Assembly (NCBI GenBank): GCA_964542985.1
Contig: CAZIWH010000001.1
Location: 1-64,000, forward strand
Length of the DNA stretch: 64,000 nucleotides
Direction of reading: 5' to 3'
Origin: QNYQ01 sp964542985
GTDB taxonomy: Archaea > Thermoproteota > Thermoprotei_A > Sulfolobales > Pyrodictiaceae
Shown: positions 1-7,807 of the stretch, piece by piece
Layout: each line of letters starts with the position of its first letter
Numbering within the stretch: position 1 is the stretch's first letter
Position numbers and translations under genes: made by a program
Notes under the pieces: model-generated
The model's input: only the letters and a program-made list of their open reading frames with translations
Database searches by the model: none
Told to the model about the DNA's origin: nothing

Positions 1-118
1 TCGGCTCTTTGGCTCTCCTGGTGATGCCGTTGTTGATGTGTCTCTGTGTTTCGGTCTAGGGTGTATTGTTTTCTGTACGGTGTTTTAATTAACCCGGTGC
101 TATGGGTGTGGGTCTGAG
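1..118 (+). promoter_or_regulatory. Window-edge leader with TATA-like element for the first gene
   Basis: No complete gene fits here. A short hydrophobic reading frame ending near 57 could be the tail of a gene that starts outside the window, but it is too short to judge. The AT-rich stretch gttttaattaac around 81-92 is TATA-like. It would place transcription start near 115, immediately before the candidate starts at 119/122 and about 45 nt before the GTG at 161. Confidence 0.35.
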
Positions 119-160
119 TTGGTGTCCTGGGGCTTGGCCGGTGGGCTTCGCTGGGCCCGT

Positions 161-1000
161 GTGACTATTCTTGTTGAGAACAGCGCCTTGTTTATTGATG
201 GGCTTCTCGCTGAGTACGGGTTCGCGGCCGCTGTTGAGGCTGAGACGGGGGATGGTGACCGGTTCCTGGTGCTCTATGATACTGGGCAGACCGGGGTGCC
301 GTTGCTGCACAACATGGATGTCCTCGGCTACAGGCCGGGGGACTTCGATTACCTGGTGTTGAGCCACCGGCACGTGGATCATACTGGTGGGGTGAAGAGG
401 TTCCTTGAGGCCCGCGGCAAGCCTATACCTGTGGTCGCGCATCCCGGGCTCTTCGAGCCCAGTGTCGCCGTCGTAAAGGGCGTGGTCTACGAGATTGGGT
501 TCCCGTTGACTCCTGAGAGGCTCTCCTCGCTAGGGGGCAGGCTAGTGGCTGCGAGGGCGCCGCTCCAGCTCTTCCCCGGCGCGGTGTTCAGCGGCGAGGT
601 TCCCGACAAGTGGGGGCCTAGGCACACCGCGCTCGTCTACAAGCCGGGGCCGCGGGGCCTGGAGCCGGATCCCATGCTGGACGACGCGTTCCTCGGACTC
701 CGCGTCGGCGACAGGGTGTACGTTGTGACAGGCTGCGGCCATGCAGGTGTCGAGAACATAGTGGGGTACGCGAAGGAGGTGACTGGGGCCGGGAGGCTGG
801 GCGGCGTTGTCGGAGGGCTGCACCTCTTCGGCGCGGACAGGGAGAGGATAGGGGAGGTGGCGGAGGCGCTGGCCCGCGAGGAGCCCCGGGTGGTGGCTGC
901 GACGCACTGCACGGGGCCATTCGCCCAGCCCGTGCTCCGGGAGAAGCTGCAAGGAGCCTACGTCTACGCGGGCACCGGGACGAGGCTGGAGCTGCGGTAG
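161..1000 (+). CDS. MBL-fold metallohydrolase, COG1237-like
   Basis: Metallo-beta-lactamase-fold hydrolase. The metal-binding motif SHRHVDHTGG is present, and later histidines in VTGCGHAG, GGLHLFG and ATHCTG complete a binuclear site. Relatives are often annotated as 7,8-dihydropterin-6-methyl-4-(beta-ribofuranosyl)aminobenzene-5'-phosphate synthase, so a pterin role is possible but not shown here. The frame is open from TTG 119. I prefer GTG 161 because the resulting N-terminus (VTILVEN) aligns with that of the paralogue at 4555-5250 (LRILVDN); the TATA element near 85 would also allow near-leaderless starts at 119 or 122. Family confident, substrate not. Confidence 0.8.
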   Translation: MTILVENSALFIDGLLAEYGFAAAVEAETGDGDRFLVLYDTGQTGVPLLHNMDVLGYRPGDFDYLVLSHRHVDHTGGVKRFLEARGKPIPVVAHPGLFEPSVAVVKGVVYEIGFPLTPERLSSLGGRLVAARAPLQLFPGAVFSGEVPDKWGPRHTALVYKPGPRGLEPDPMLDDAFLGLRVGDRVYVVTGCGHAGVENIVGYAKEVTGAGRLGGVVGGLHLFGADRERIGEVAEALAREEPRVVAATHCTGPFAQPVLREKLQGAYVYAGTGTRLELR

Positions 1001-1106
1001 CGGCGGCGTGGAGCCCCTCTAGAGGAGGGGTGCTCCAGGGGCCCCTGGTTTATCTCCCCGGGCTGGCCTCGGTGCCTCTCTTTTTCCGGCGTGGTGTTGT
1101 GGGGCC

Positions 1107-2741
1107 ATGGCTTCTATCAGCAGGGTGTTGGCGCGGATAGACGGCAGGGGCTACAAGGCTTACCGGGAGCTTCTCGGCGCCAGCGAGGTTGTCCGCGGGC
1201 TCCGCGTCACCGTTACCCGTGTGCAGGGCGACCCCTTCGCCCCTCCCAGCGTCGTCCGCGTCGAGGCCGAGGTGAGGCTGCCTCCTTGGAGCCGTGGCGC
1301 TGAGACGGCTGTAGCGGACTACCTGTACCGGCGGCTCTGGAGAGCCCTTCGCGGGCGTTCCCGTAGGATGGGTGAAGGCCGTAGCGGGTTCCTCGGCGTC
1401 CCCAGGCCCGGACCGGTTATGCTGCGCCGCAGCGGCCTCGAGGTCCACGGCGCCACGGTGGTGGTGAGGGCCTGGGCTGGGCTCCCCTCGCGCCGCCGCC
1501 GCGTGCTGGGAGACGCTGCCTCGGAGCTACTCCTCGAGGCACTGCCTGCCGCGGTGGAGGAGGCTCTGCGGGGCCTCCGCGACCCCGGGCTCCGGGGCCA
1601 CGTGGAGGCCTGGCGTCTCCAGGGGGAGGTCCGCGCCGCGCTTCCCCGTCTCGGCCTCGTGGCTTTCGTCGGGGATGGGAGCATCCTGCCGAGGCGCTGT
1701 GGTGGCTGCGAGGACCCGCTCCCCGGCGCCGTGCCTTTCGAGTCTCCGCCGAGCATGAGGGTTGAGGTTGAGACCAGCGTCGACGTCGTCACGGGCATGG
1801 GTGTGCCGCGGGGCGCCACTGTTGTGGCGGGCACCGCTTTCCACGGGAAGACCACGCTGCTTGAGGCGATACAGTACGGGATCTACAACCACGTGCCGGG
1901 CGACGGCCGGGAGCGCGTGGTCGCTGTGAGGGATGCTGTGAAGATAAGGGCTGAGGACGGTAGGCGCGTCGCCTGCGTAGACATCTCAACGTTCATCCAC
2001 GACCTGCCCGGCGGCAGAGGCACCACGTGCTTCACAACCAGCGACGCCAGCGGCGCCACAAGCATGGCTGCCGCGATACAAGAGGCTGTGGAAGCCGGCT
2101 CCACGCTACTCCTCATAGACGAGGACACCTCCGCCACCAACCTCCTCTTCTACGATGAGAGGGCGCGGCCACTGCTCCGCAGGAAGACCGTGACCACTGT
2201 CTCCGAGCAGACAGCCTCTATGGCCTCCCGGGGCCTCTCACTCATAATAGTCTCAAGCGGCTCCATGCCCCTCATAGCCAGCGCAAGCCACGTACTGGTC
2301 ATGGAGGACTACCGGCCCAGAGACGCCACCGAGGAGGCCAGGAGGCTCTCCCAGAGCTACAGGCCGCCCCAGGAGCCCTACAGGCCGCCGATGCAGCGCC
2401 GCTACACCAGGCTCCCTGCCCTGGAGAAGCCCCGGCTGCAGGGCACCTGGCTCACCTCCCGCAGCCTCGAGGAGCCACTAGACCTCGGCTTCAACGAGCA
2501 ACTAGTAGAGGAGGGGCAGCTCCGCCTCCTCGTAGCCCTATCCATCCTCCTCCCCCGCCTCGCACGAGGCAATACGCCGAAGGAGTTGGCGAGCCTGGTC
2601 GACGAGACCCTGGAGCGGGAGGGGTTCAGGGGCCTGCTGGGCAGGGAGCCCGGCCCAGGCCTCAGCGAGGTACGCGGCCTGGACGTGGTGATGCTCGCGA
2701 ACAGGCTACCAGGCACAGAGGCGAGGCTCGGCAAAGGCTAG
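1107..2741 (+). CDS. Predicted ATPase of the ABC class (COG3044-like)
   Basis: A 544-residue soluble protein with a single ABC-type nucleotide-binding module in its second half. Walker A is GTAFHGKT (about 242-249), a signature-like segment SGATSM lies near 315, and Walker B is LLLIDED (about 334-340). The N-terminal ~230 residues are basic and carry CGGC near 198-201. There are no membrane segments and no permease neighbour, so it is not a transporter subunit. This architecture matches the uncharacterised 'ATPase of the ABC class' family, whose role is unknown. It is monocistronic here, with ATG at 1107. Confidence 0.8.
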   Translation: MASISRVLARIDGRGYKAYRELLGASEVVRGLRVTVTRVQGDPFAPPSVVRVEAEVRLPPWSRGAETAVADYLYRRLWRALRGRSRRMGEGRSGFLGVPRPGPVMLRRSGLEVHGATVVVRAWAGLPSRRRRVLGDAASELLLEALPAAVEEALRGLRDPGLRGHVEAWRLQGEVRAALPRLGLVAFVGDGSILPRRCGGCEDPLPGAVPFESPPSMRVEVETSVDVVTGMGVPRGATVVAGTAFHGKTTLLEAIQYGIYNHVPGDGRERVVAVRDAVKIRAEDGRRVACVDISTFIHDLPGGRGTTCFTTSDASGATSMAAAIQEAVEAGSTLLLIDEDTSATNLLFYDERARPLLRRKTVTTVSEQTASMASRGLSLIIVSSGSMPLIASASHVLVMEDYRPRDATEEARRLSQSYRPPQEPYRPPMQRRYTRLPALEKPRLQGTWLTSRSLEEPLDLGFNEQLVEEGQLRLLVALSILLPRLARGNTPKELASLVDETLEREGFRGLLGREPGPGLSEVRGLDVVMLANRLPGTEARLGKG

Positions 2742-2956
2742 GAGCCGCCAACACTTGTTGTGGAAAGGGTGGATGTGGAGGCAGACGTTCTCTGGAGCCC
2801 CGGGTTGCTCCCCTCAGCCCCCGGGGCTCCACGCCGGGGGCTTTATGGCTGGGTGAGGAGCTGCCTGGGCTCTCACCCGTTCCTTCCTCTCCCCTCTTTC
2901 TCAATGATAAATCTTGTGGTCTAGCGGTGGGAACCCGGTCTTGGCTGCCGCTGGGT
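2742..2956. other. Convergent intergenic region
   Basis: About 215 bp between the converging ABC-class ATPase and aminotransferase genes. It holds pyrimidine-rich runs (around 2878-2900) that could serve as archaeal U-rich terminators for the plus-strand gene. I see no convincing reading frame or structured RNA. Confidence 0.3.
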
Positions 2957-4183
2957 TTATCTGCGAGACCGTTCCGATAGGAGTTTCTCAGCTTCCTCCT
3001 TTATTCTCCTCACGCCCTCCCTTATCCTATCCACGCTTATGGCGTAGCTGAGCCTTATGAACCCGGTGCCCGCCTTCTCGGGGAACACTGTGCCCGGCAG
3101 CGTTACTACGCCGCGGCTATAGAGGAGGTGCTCAACGAATTCCTCAGTGCCCATTCCTATCTGGTCTAGGAGCTCCTGTATCCTCGGGAATATGTAGAAG
3201 GCGCCCATGGGCTTGTAGGTCTCGAAGCCTGGCACCCTGGACAGCTCCTCCACCACCGCGTCGCGGCGGCGGCGGAACTCCTCCACCATCCTCCTGACGG
3301 GCTCCCATGGGCCGCGGAGGGCGGCTACGCCAGCCTTCTGGGAGATGCTGGGGGCGCAGCTGTAGATGTTGACTGCGAGCTTTGTGAGCCTCCTAGCCGC
3401 TTCCTCTCTGACGACCAGGTAGCCGAGCCTCCACCCGGTCATCGAGAAGGTCTTACTGTGCCCGTTCACGTAGAGCACGTAGTCTCTCCAGTCGCTGTGC
3501 TCCAAGATGCTCTTGAATCCGCCCTCATAGATGAAGTTGTCGTATATCTCGTCCGCTAGTATAGCCACGCCCCTCCTCCTGGCTATCTCCATTAGCTCGT
3601 CCACCTGGCTGGGCGGGAACACGGCGCCCGTGGGGTTATGGGGGTTCGTGAGCACTATTATCTTCGTCCTCCGGGTCACCGCCTCCTCTATCGCCCCCAC
3701 GTCGAGGCTGAAGCCCCTTCCTGGCTCCCAGCGGAGTGGGACAAACCGGGGCCTCGCACCGAGGGCGCGGGCGACCTCCGGGTAAGCGGGGTAGCTGGGC
3801 TCCGGCACAACAATCTCATCGCCAGGGTCGAGCATAGAGGCCAGGGCGAGGAATATCGCCGTCTTAGCCCCCGTCGTCACTATTACCTCGCTGGGCTTCA
3901 CGCCGGCACCGTAACGCTCGTTGAGGTAGTCAGCTATGGCCTCCCGGAGCTCCGGTATACCCGCGGTCTCCGTGTAGCCCGTGAACCTCTCCTCGAGTGC
4001 CCTTATCCCCGCCTCCACTATGTGGTCGGGGGTCGGTATGTCGGGCTGACCAACACCGAAACTGATAACGTCCACACCCCTGCGAGCGGCCTCGCGTGCC
4101 TTCGCTATGTAGACGAAGCCCGCCTCGCCCCGCAGGGTCTCCACGACGGAACGGAGGCCGCGGAGAACAGGAGGCTCAGCCAC
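2957..4183 (-). CDS. Class I/II aminotransferase, aspartate type
   Basis: PLP-dependent fold type I aminotransferase of 408 residues, normal length for archaeal AspAT. Visible landmarks are SFGVGQPDIPTP (substrate loop, ~41-52), NPHNPTG (~180-186), the PLP-pyridine Asp in ADEIYDNF (~211), and Schiff-base Lys244 in NGHSKTFSMTGWRLGY. It probably transfers amino groups between aspartate or other amino acids and 2-oxoglutarate; exact specificity cannot be read from sequence. It is transcribed away from the small ORF at 4376. Confidence 0.9.
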   Translation of the reverse strand: MAEPPVLRGLRSVVETLRGEAGFVYIAKAREAARRGVDVISFGVGQPDIPTPDHIVEAGIRALEERFTGYTETAGIPELREAIADYLNERYGAGVKPSEVIVTTGAKTAIFLALASMLDPGDEIVVPEPSYPAYPEVARALGARPRFVPLRWEPGRGFSLDVGAIEEAVTRRTKIIVLTNPHNPTGAVFPPSQVDELMEIARRRGVAILADEIYDNFIYEGGFKSILEHSDWRDYVLYVNGHSKTFSMTGWRLGYLVVREEAARRLTKLAVNIYSCAPSISQKAGVAALRGPWEPVRRMVEEFRRRRDAVVEELSRVPGFETYKPMGAFYIFPRIQELLDQIGMGTEEFVEHLLYSRGVVTLPGTVFPEKAGTGFIRLSYAISVDRIREGVRRIKEEAEKLLSERSRR

Positions 4184-4375
4184 GCCACACCGCCGCCACG
4201 CCCCAGAGCGGCTGGGGGTATTGAAGCCTAGCCACGGCGGGGCCCACCGCTCTGGGATCCCACACTATTATCAACTTTTTACCATGGCGTTCTCCTTATA
4301 GCCCCCAGGCACACCCATAGCTCCCACCATGGAGAAACCTGGACCGACAACACGTGGGAGAAGGGTGGCCCAGAT

Positions 4376-4558
4376 ATGAAGCTCAAACTGCTCCACTTTA
4401 GGCCCACCACGCCCTGGGAGGAGAGAACCAGGGAGCTCATACACGAGAAGGGCAGCCCAGACCCCGTCTCCATAGAGGAGCTGGAGCGCCAAGTACTGGA
4501 ATACGACGAGGCGAAGCCACACCGCGTGGCCCCAACCTGGCTACGCCGCCCAAACTAA
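4376..4558 (+). CDS. Small hypothetical protein, 60 aa
   Basis: Charged small protein beginning MKLKLLHFRP and ending in LRRPN, with no recognised domain. Support is indirect: ATG preceded by gagaagggtgg at a ribosome-binding distance, GC-rich third positions like the neighbours, and use of AGG/ATA codons. It overlaps the stop of the convergent MBL gene by 4 bp. It is unlikely to be a shadow because no gene lies opposite it. Function unknown. Confidence 0.5.
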   Translation: MKLKLLHFRPTTPWEERTRELIHEKGSPDPVSIEELERQVLEYDEAKPHRVAPTWLRRPN

Positions 4559-5250
4559 GCGAGAAGCACCGACCCGGCCCCACTCTCCAGCGTCTTCCTG
4601 GGGTACCTTCTTTTCGCATATTCTGCCGCCGAGCCGCTGCAGTGTATCAGTGCCATCCGCTCCGCCTTCCCGGCTAGATGATCCACGACGCTCGGCGGGG
4701 CTCCATGCACCCCGCCGACGAGGAGCACAGCCTTCTCCTCCCCCGTCTCCCTTAGGGCTTCGTCGAGCAGCCTGTCTGCCCCGGGGTGGCTGCAGCCGAG
4801 GAGCACTATGAGGCCGCCCCGGGAGCGGTAGGCTAGGGCTCTCTCCATTAGCCCTATCCCGGAGGGCAGCGCCCGTGTCGCGGCAACCCCAGCCGCCCTG
4901 AGGGGCTTCTCCACGACTATGGGTGCGAGGCCGAGCCTCCTAGCCCACGCCGCCACGTGGCCCGGGCCGGGCGGCATATAGACCGGGGTGCCGGGGGCGT
5001 AGTGGGCTACGCAGCTGAGCCCGCCATAGTGGTCGCGGTGGAGGTGGCTTATGAACACGGCTTCCAGGCTGCGTAGCTCGTCTAGGAGGCCGAGCACGGA
5101 GGCGTTGTAGCAGAGCGTTTCCCCGGACAGCCCGGCATCCCAGAGCACGAGGCCTCCGTCGTCACGCTCTAGGAGGATGCTGAGCCCCCACTCCGGGCGA
5201 ACTCCGGGCGTCACCGCCCTGTTGTCTACCAGGATGCGGAGCCTAGCCAA
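4555..5250 (-). CDS. MBL-fold metallohydrolase, second copy
   Basis: 231-residue metallo-beta-lactamase-fold protein, a divergent shorter relative of the one at 161-1000. The first metal motif is ISHLHRDHYGGLS (HLHRDH about 69-74). Further ligands are probably GCSHPGAD, GGVHGAP and LIHCSG. Its start overlaps the end of the upstream phosphopantoate ligase by 8 bp, so the two are cotranscribed and probably translationally coupled. The family includes enzymes annotated in tetrahydromethanopterin synthesis; the CoA-gene linkage raises the alternative that it acts on a pantothenate/CoA-related phosphate ester (inference). Confidence 0.8.
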   Translation of the reverse strand: MARLRILVDNRAVTPGVRPEWGLSILLERDDGGLVLWDAGLSGETLCYNASVLGLLDELRSLEAVFISHLHRDHYGGLSCVAHYAPGTPVYMPPGPGHVAAWARRLGLAPIVVEKPLRAAGVAATRALPSGIGLMERALAYRSRGGLIVLLGCSHPGADRLLDEALRETGEEKAVLLVGGVHGAPPSVVDHLAGKAERMALIHCSGSAAEYAKRRYPRKTLESGAGSVLLA

Positions 5251-6034
5251 CCCCTGCCTCGCCTCCCTCTAGGGCCCTGGCTAGCTCGGTGAGCCTCCGA
5301 GATATGTAGCGTAGGCTCTCAGCCAGCACCCTGCCGTTATCGTAGCCCCGGAGGAGCCTCTGGAGCCTCTCCCTCGGCCAATTCTTCATCTCAGCCGCCA
5401 TCCTGGCCATGTTTGGTAGCGCCCTTACAACGTTGTCCACGATCGTTATGTCCGCTGCTCTGGCGGTGCGGCTGAGCGGGTTAAGGTCAACCGCTATCAC
5501 CTTCTTGCCCATCCTCCTCAACGCCTCTGTCCTGTCACCGTCCTCAAGCGCCACGAGAACCACGTCGGCCACATAGATGCCCCGCGGACTCACCATGCCA
5601 CGGGGGTGAGGGAGCCCAGGAATCCTCTCCGTGGCATCCTCCACGCCCAGAACCTCACGGGCGCCGCAGCGGCGGAGCAGCTCGGCTATCCTCCTGGCCC
5701 GCTCCCCTGTACGGTAGAACAGGTTGACCTCCAGGGCCGCGCCAGTCTCCTCGGCGAGCCGGACCACGTGCTCAGCCGCGAGGGCCGCTGTGTTCCCGTT
5801 AACGCTTATCACGGGCCTCTCGGCGAGCAGCAACGCCGCAACCGCTGCCCTCTCAGCCTCCAGGGCGAACTCCCTCGTCTCCTCACCGATGAGGTAGTCG
5901 AAGCACTCTCCACGCCCATGGGCTATGAGCCCCTGGGGCACCACTATGCCCTGCTCCATAGCCTCCACGAGCCGTTCACGCCAATAGAGGCTCCAGTACC
6001 TGGGGTGACTCCGGGGTATCTCGTGGCGAGCCAC
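5243..6034 (-). CDS. 4-phosphopantoate--beta-alanine ligase (archaeal phosphopantothenate synthetase)
   Basis: Archaeal COG1701 family enzyme that condenses 4-phosphopantoate with beta-alanine using ATP, replacing bacterial PanC/PanK in CoA synthesis. Diagnostic segments are IPRSHPRYWSL, VVPQGLIAHGRGECFDYL, SVNGNTAAL and DLNPLSRTARAADI. The open frame extends to 6097, but I choose GTG 6034 because it sits about 10 nt after agaaggggg and begins just before the conserved IPRSHPRY block. It is the first gene of a two-gene unit with the MBL hydrolase. Family assignment is secure. Confidence 0.88.
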   Translation of the reverse strand: MARHEIPRSHPRYWSLYWRERLVEAMEQGIVVPQGLIAHGRGECFDYLIGEETREFALEAERAAVAALLLAERPVISVNGNTAALAAEHVVRLAEETGAALEVNLFYRTGERARRIAELLRRCGAREVLGVEDATERIPGLPHPRGMVSPRGIYVADVVLVALEDGDRTEALRRMGKKVIAVDLNPLSRTARAADITIVDNVVRALPNMARMAAEMKNWPRERLQRLLRGYDNGRVLAESLRYISRRLTELARALEGGEAGVG

Positions 6035-6130
6035 CGCAGCTGCGCCCCCTTCTAGACCGCATTGAAAGGCTCTCAGAGCTCCGAGATATGTATACACTAG
6101 TTAAAATGTCTGCACCGATTATCTAGCCTA

Positions 6131-6142
6131 AAACTTTAAAGG
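6131..6142 (+). promoter_or_regulatory. TATA element of the pilin-like gene
   Basis: The sequence aaactttaaagg resembles an archaeal BRE/TATA. It predicts a transcript start near 6163 and a leader of about 43 nt. The leader carries a strong ribosome-binding site (tggaggtagg, 6191-6200) six to nine bases before the ATG at 6206. Confidence 0.55.
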
Positions 6143-6205
6143 CAACTATGACTCCTCAAGGTACTTGGCTTAAGGGTGAACGAAAGCCAGTGGAGGTAGG
6201 TCATC

Positions 6206-6667
6206 ATGAGCTTGAAGCTGCGTGGTATCAGCCCCGTCATAGCCACGGTGATAATACTTGCCGTGACCATTGCCATCGCTGTCGCGGTGATCGGCTGGAT
6301 AACCGGCCTCTTCGGCGCCACCACCGGCGGCACCGAGCAGCTCCAGATAATGCCTGACAGCAACATCACCATAACGGCTACCGGTGTCACAAAGCTGTAC
6401 CTGCACGTGGTCAACAAGGGCAGCGACGTCACCATATACAAGATATCCGTCAGCAGCCTAGGCGACGCAGACCTAGCTAACGCAAACGTAACCGGCAACA
6501 TAATCAAGAATGGCGACGGCACTATAACGGTTAAGGCCGGCGCTGATGGCTGGATAGTGGCAACGCTCCCGAAGCAGGCTGTCGCTGGCACCAGCTACAC
6601 TGTGAAGGTCTACACGAAGAATGGCAACGAGTTCACCGGCACTGTCACTGCTCAGCAGGCCAGCTAA
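6206..6667 (+). CDS. Archaeal type IV pilin-like protein
   Basis: 153-residue secreted structural protein. The N-terminus MSLKLRGISPVIATVI followed by a ~25-residue hydrophobic helix is the class III signal peptide of archaeal pilins/archaellins, cleaved by a prepilin peptidase after the short basic leader so that the helix packs in a filament core. The C-terminal domain is Thr/Asn/Gly-rich and beta-like, as expected for a surface-exposed head. No pilus ATPase or peptidase lies nearby, so assembly genes must be elsewhere. It could be an adhesive pilin or a flagellin-like protein; the specific filament is not determinable. Confidence 0.85.
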   Translation: MSLKLRGISPVIATVIILAVTIAIAVAVIGWITGLFGATTGGTEQLQIMPDSNITITATGVTKLYLHVVNKGSDVTIYKISVSSLGDADLANANVTGNIIKNGDGTITVKAGADGWIVATLPKQAVAGTSYTVKVYTKNGNEFTGTVTAQQAS

Positions 6668-6712
6668 CGGGCTAGCGGGCTTCAAGTGGTAAACTATCCT
6701 TTTACGTGTTTT

Positions 6713-7771
6713 TCAAGACTTCTTTGATACTATTATGACACGTGTCAGGCTCCCATGTACTCGCTGGTAGTGCTTCTCAACTATTCTTAACCCTGCTTGC
6801 TCTGTGTATTCTATTGCCTTTTCTTGGGCCCAGTGTGGTGTAGCATAAGCGAGGTAGGCTCCCTTGTTTAGGACTCTGGCAGCTTCGTGTAGGAAGCCTT
6901 CTAGGAGGATGTGGAGGGGTTTGCCTCGGAGGCTTATGCTTCTGCCGTAGGGTGGGTCGGTGCCTATTGACTGGATTGATTCACCGCGTAGGGGTAGCCG
7001 TGTGGCGTCCCACTGGACTGTCTCTGTGAGATGAGGGGTGGGGTAGGCTTGTAGGTTCTTCTTGGCTCCTTCGGCGAGTTTTCGGGCTAGTTCGCCGCAT
7101 ATGCTGGGTATGCCTATTTCCTGGGCCTCTAGGGGGAAGCCCCCTGTGCCGCAGAAGGGGTCTAGGTAGGGGCCAGGGGGTGCGGCGCGGCTTAGGTTTA
7201 CGAAGAGTCTTGCTAGCCTGGGGTCGAGGCTGCCGGGGTGGAAGAAGGGGCGCCGCTGCGGCCTGTGGGCTTGGAGGAGGCTCTTGGGCTGCGTGTCCTC
7301 CTGGAGGCCGAGGAGGGCGGCGCCCTGGGTGACTATTAGGCGGAGCCTGTGGCTGGGCTCCCGTGGGGTGGCCTCAGCGCCGCATTTCCTGAGGATAGGT
7401 GTGAGCTTGGAGGCGAGTAGCCGGGGGGCCTGGCCGGGGATCTCTTGCTTGGCGTAGCCGCGTAGCCTGAGCAGTTCTACGCGGAGCCTGGCGCCCCTGG
7501 GGAGGAGGCTGCACCAGTCCAGGGTCTCGGCCGCCTCCAAGATGTCTTGTATCGTTGCCTCCGTGGCTGCTAGGAGCTTGCCCGTCTCGTGTACCAGGCC
7601 CGCTCTCCAGGCTACTCCGCGGCTGTCTGGGCAGCTGCAGTCGAAGACCGTCACTTGGTCTAGGTGCTCGACCAGCCGGTAGCGGTGCCCAAGGGCCTCT
7701 AGGATGCCCCGGAGCTCGGAGAGGGGGAGGGTGGGGTGTAGGCCGCTGAGGACCGCGTAATAGCGCGTCAA
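6713..7771 (-). CDS. THUMP-type tRNA guanine-N2 methyltransferase (Trm-G10-like)
   Basis: 352-residue RNA methyltransferase. The N-terminal ~150 residues form a THUMP-like RNA-binding region. The C-terminal Rossmann-fold domain has the SAM-binding motif DPFCGTGGFPLEA (~204-216) and the catalytic motif TDPPYGRS (~271-278), the (N/D)PPY signature of N2-guanine methylation. This combination fits archaeal Trm-G10, which makes m2G/m2,2G at tRNA position 10; a related THUMP methyltransferase is possible. It lies downstream of the DUF234 ATPase with a 36-bp gap, same strand. Confidence 0.82.
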   Translation of the reverse strand: MTRYYAVLSGLHPTLPLSELRGILEALGHRYRLVEHLDQVTVFDCSCPDSRGVAWRAGLVHETGKLLAATEATIQDILEAAETLDWCSLLPRGARLRVELLRLRGYAKQEIPGQAPRLLASKLTPILRKCGAEATPREPSHRLRLIVTQGAALLGLQEDTQPKSLLQAHRPQRRPFFHPGSLDPRLARLFVNLSRAAPPGPYLDPFCGTGGFPLEAQEIGIPSICGELARKLAEGAKKNLQAYPTPHLTETVQWDATRLPLRGESIQSIGTDPPYGRSISLRGKPLHILLEGFLHEAARVLNKGAYLAYATPHWAQEKAIEYTEQAGLRIVEKHYQRVHGSLTRVIIVSKKS

Positions 7772-7807
7772 AGCCCTCCTCCGCCTACGCTATGCCGTTG
7801 AGACCAT

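Noticed and set aside
542..952. Long minus-strand ORF opposite the first MBL gene
   Set aside because: Pro/Arg-rich shadow frame of a GC-rich gene, without a recognisable domain.
3638..4231. 197-residue plus-strand ORF opposite the aminotransferase
   Set aside because: Antisense shadow of a well-supported PLP enzyme.
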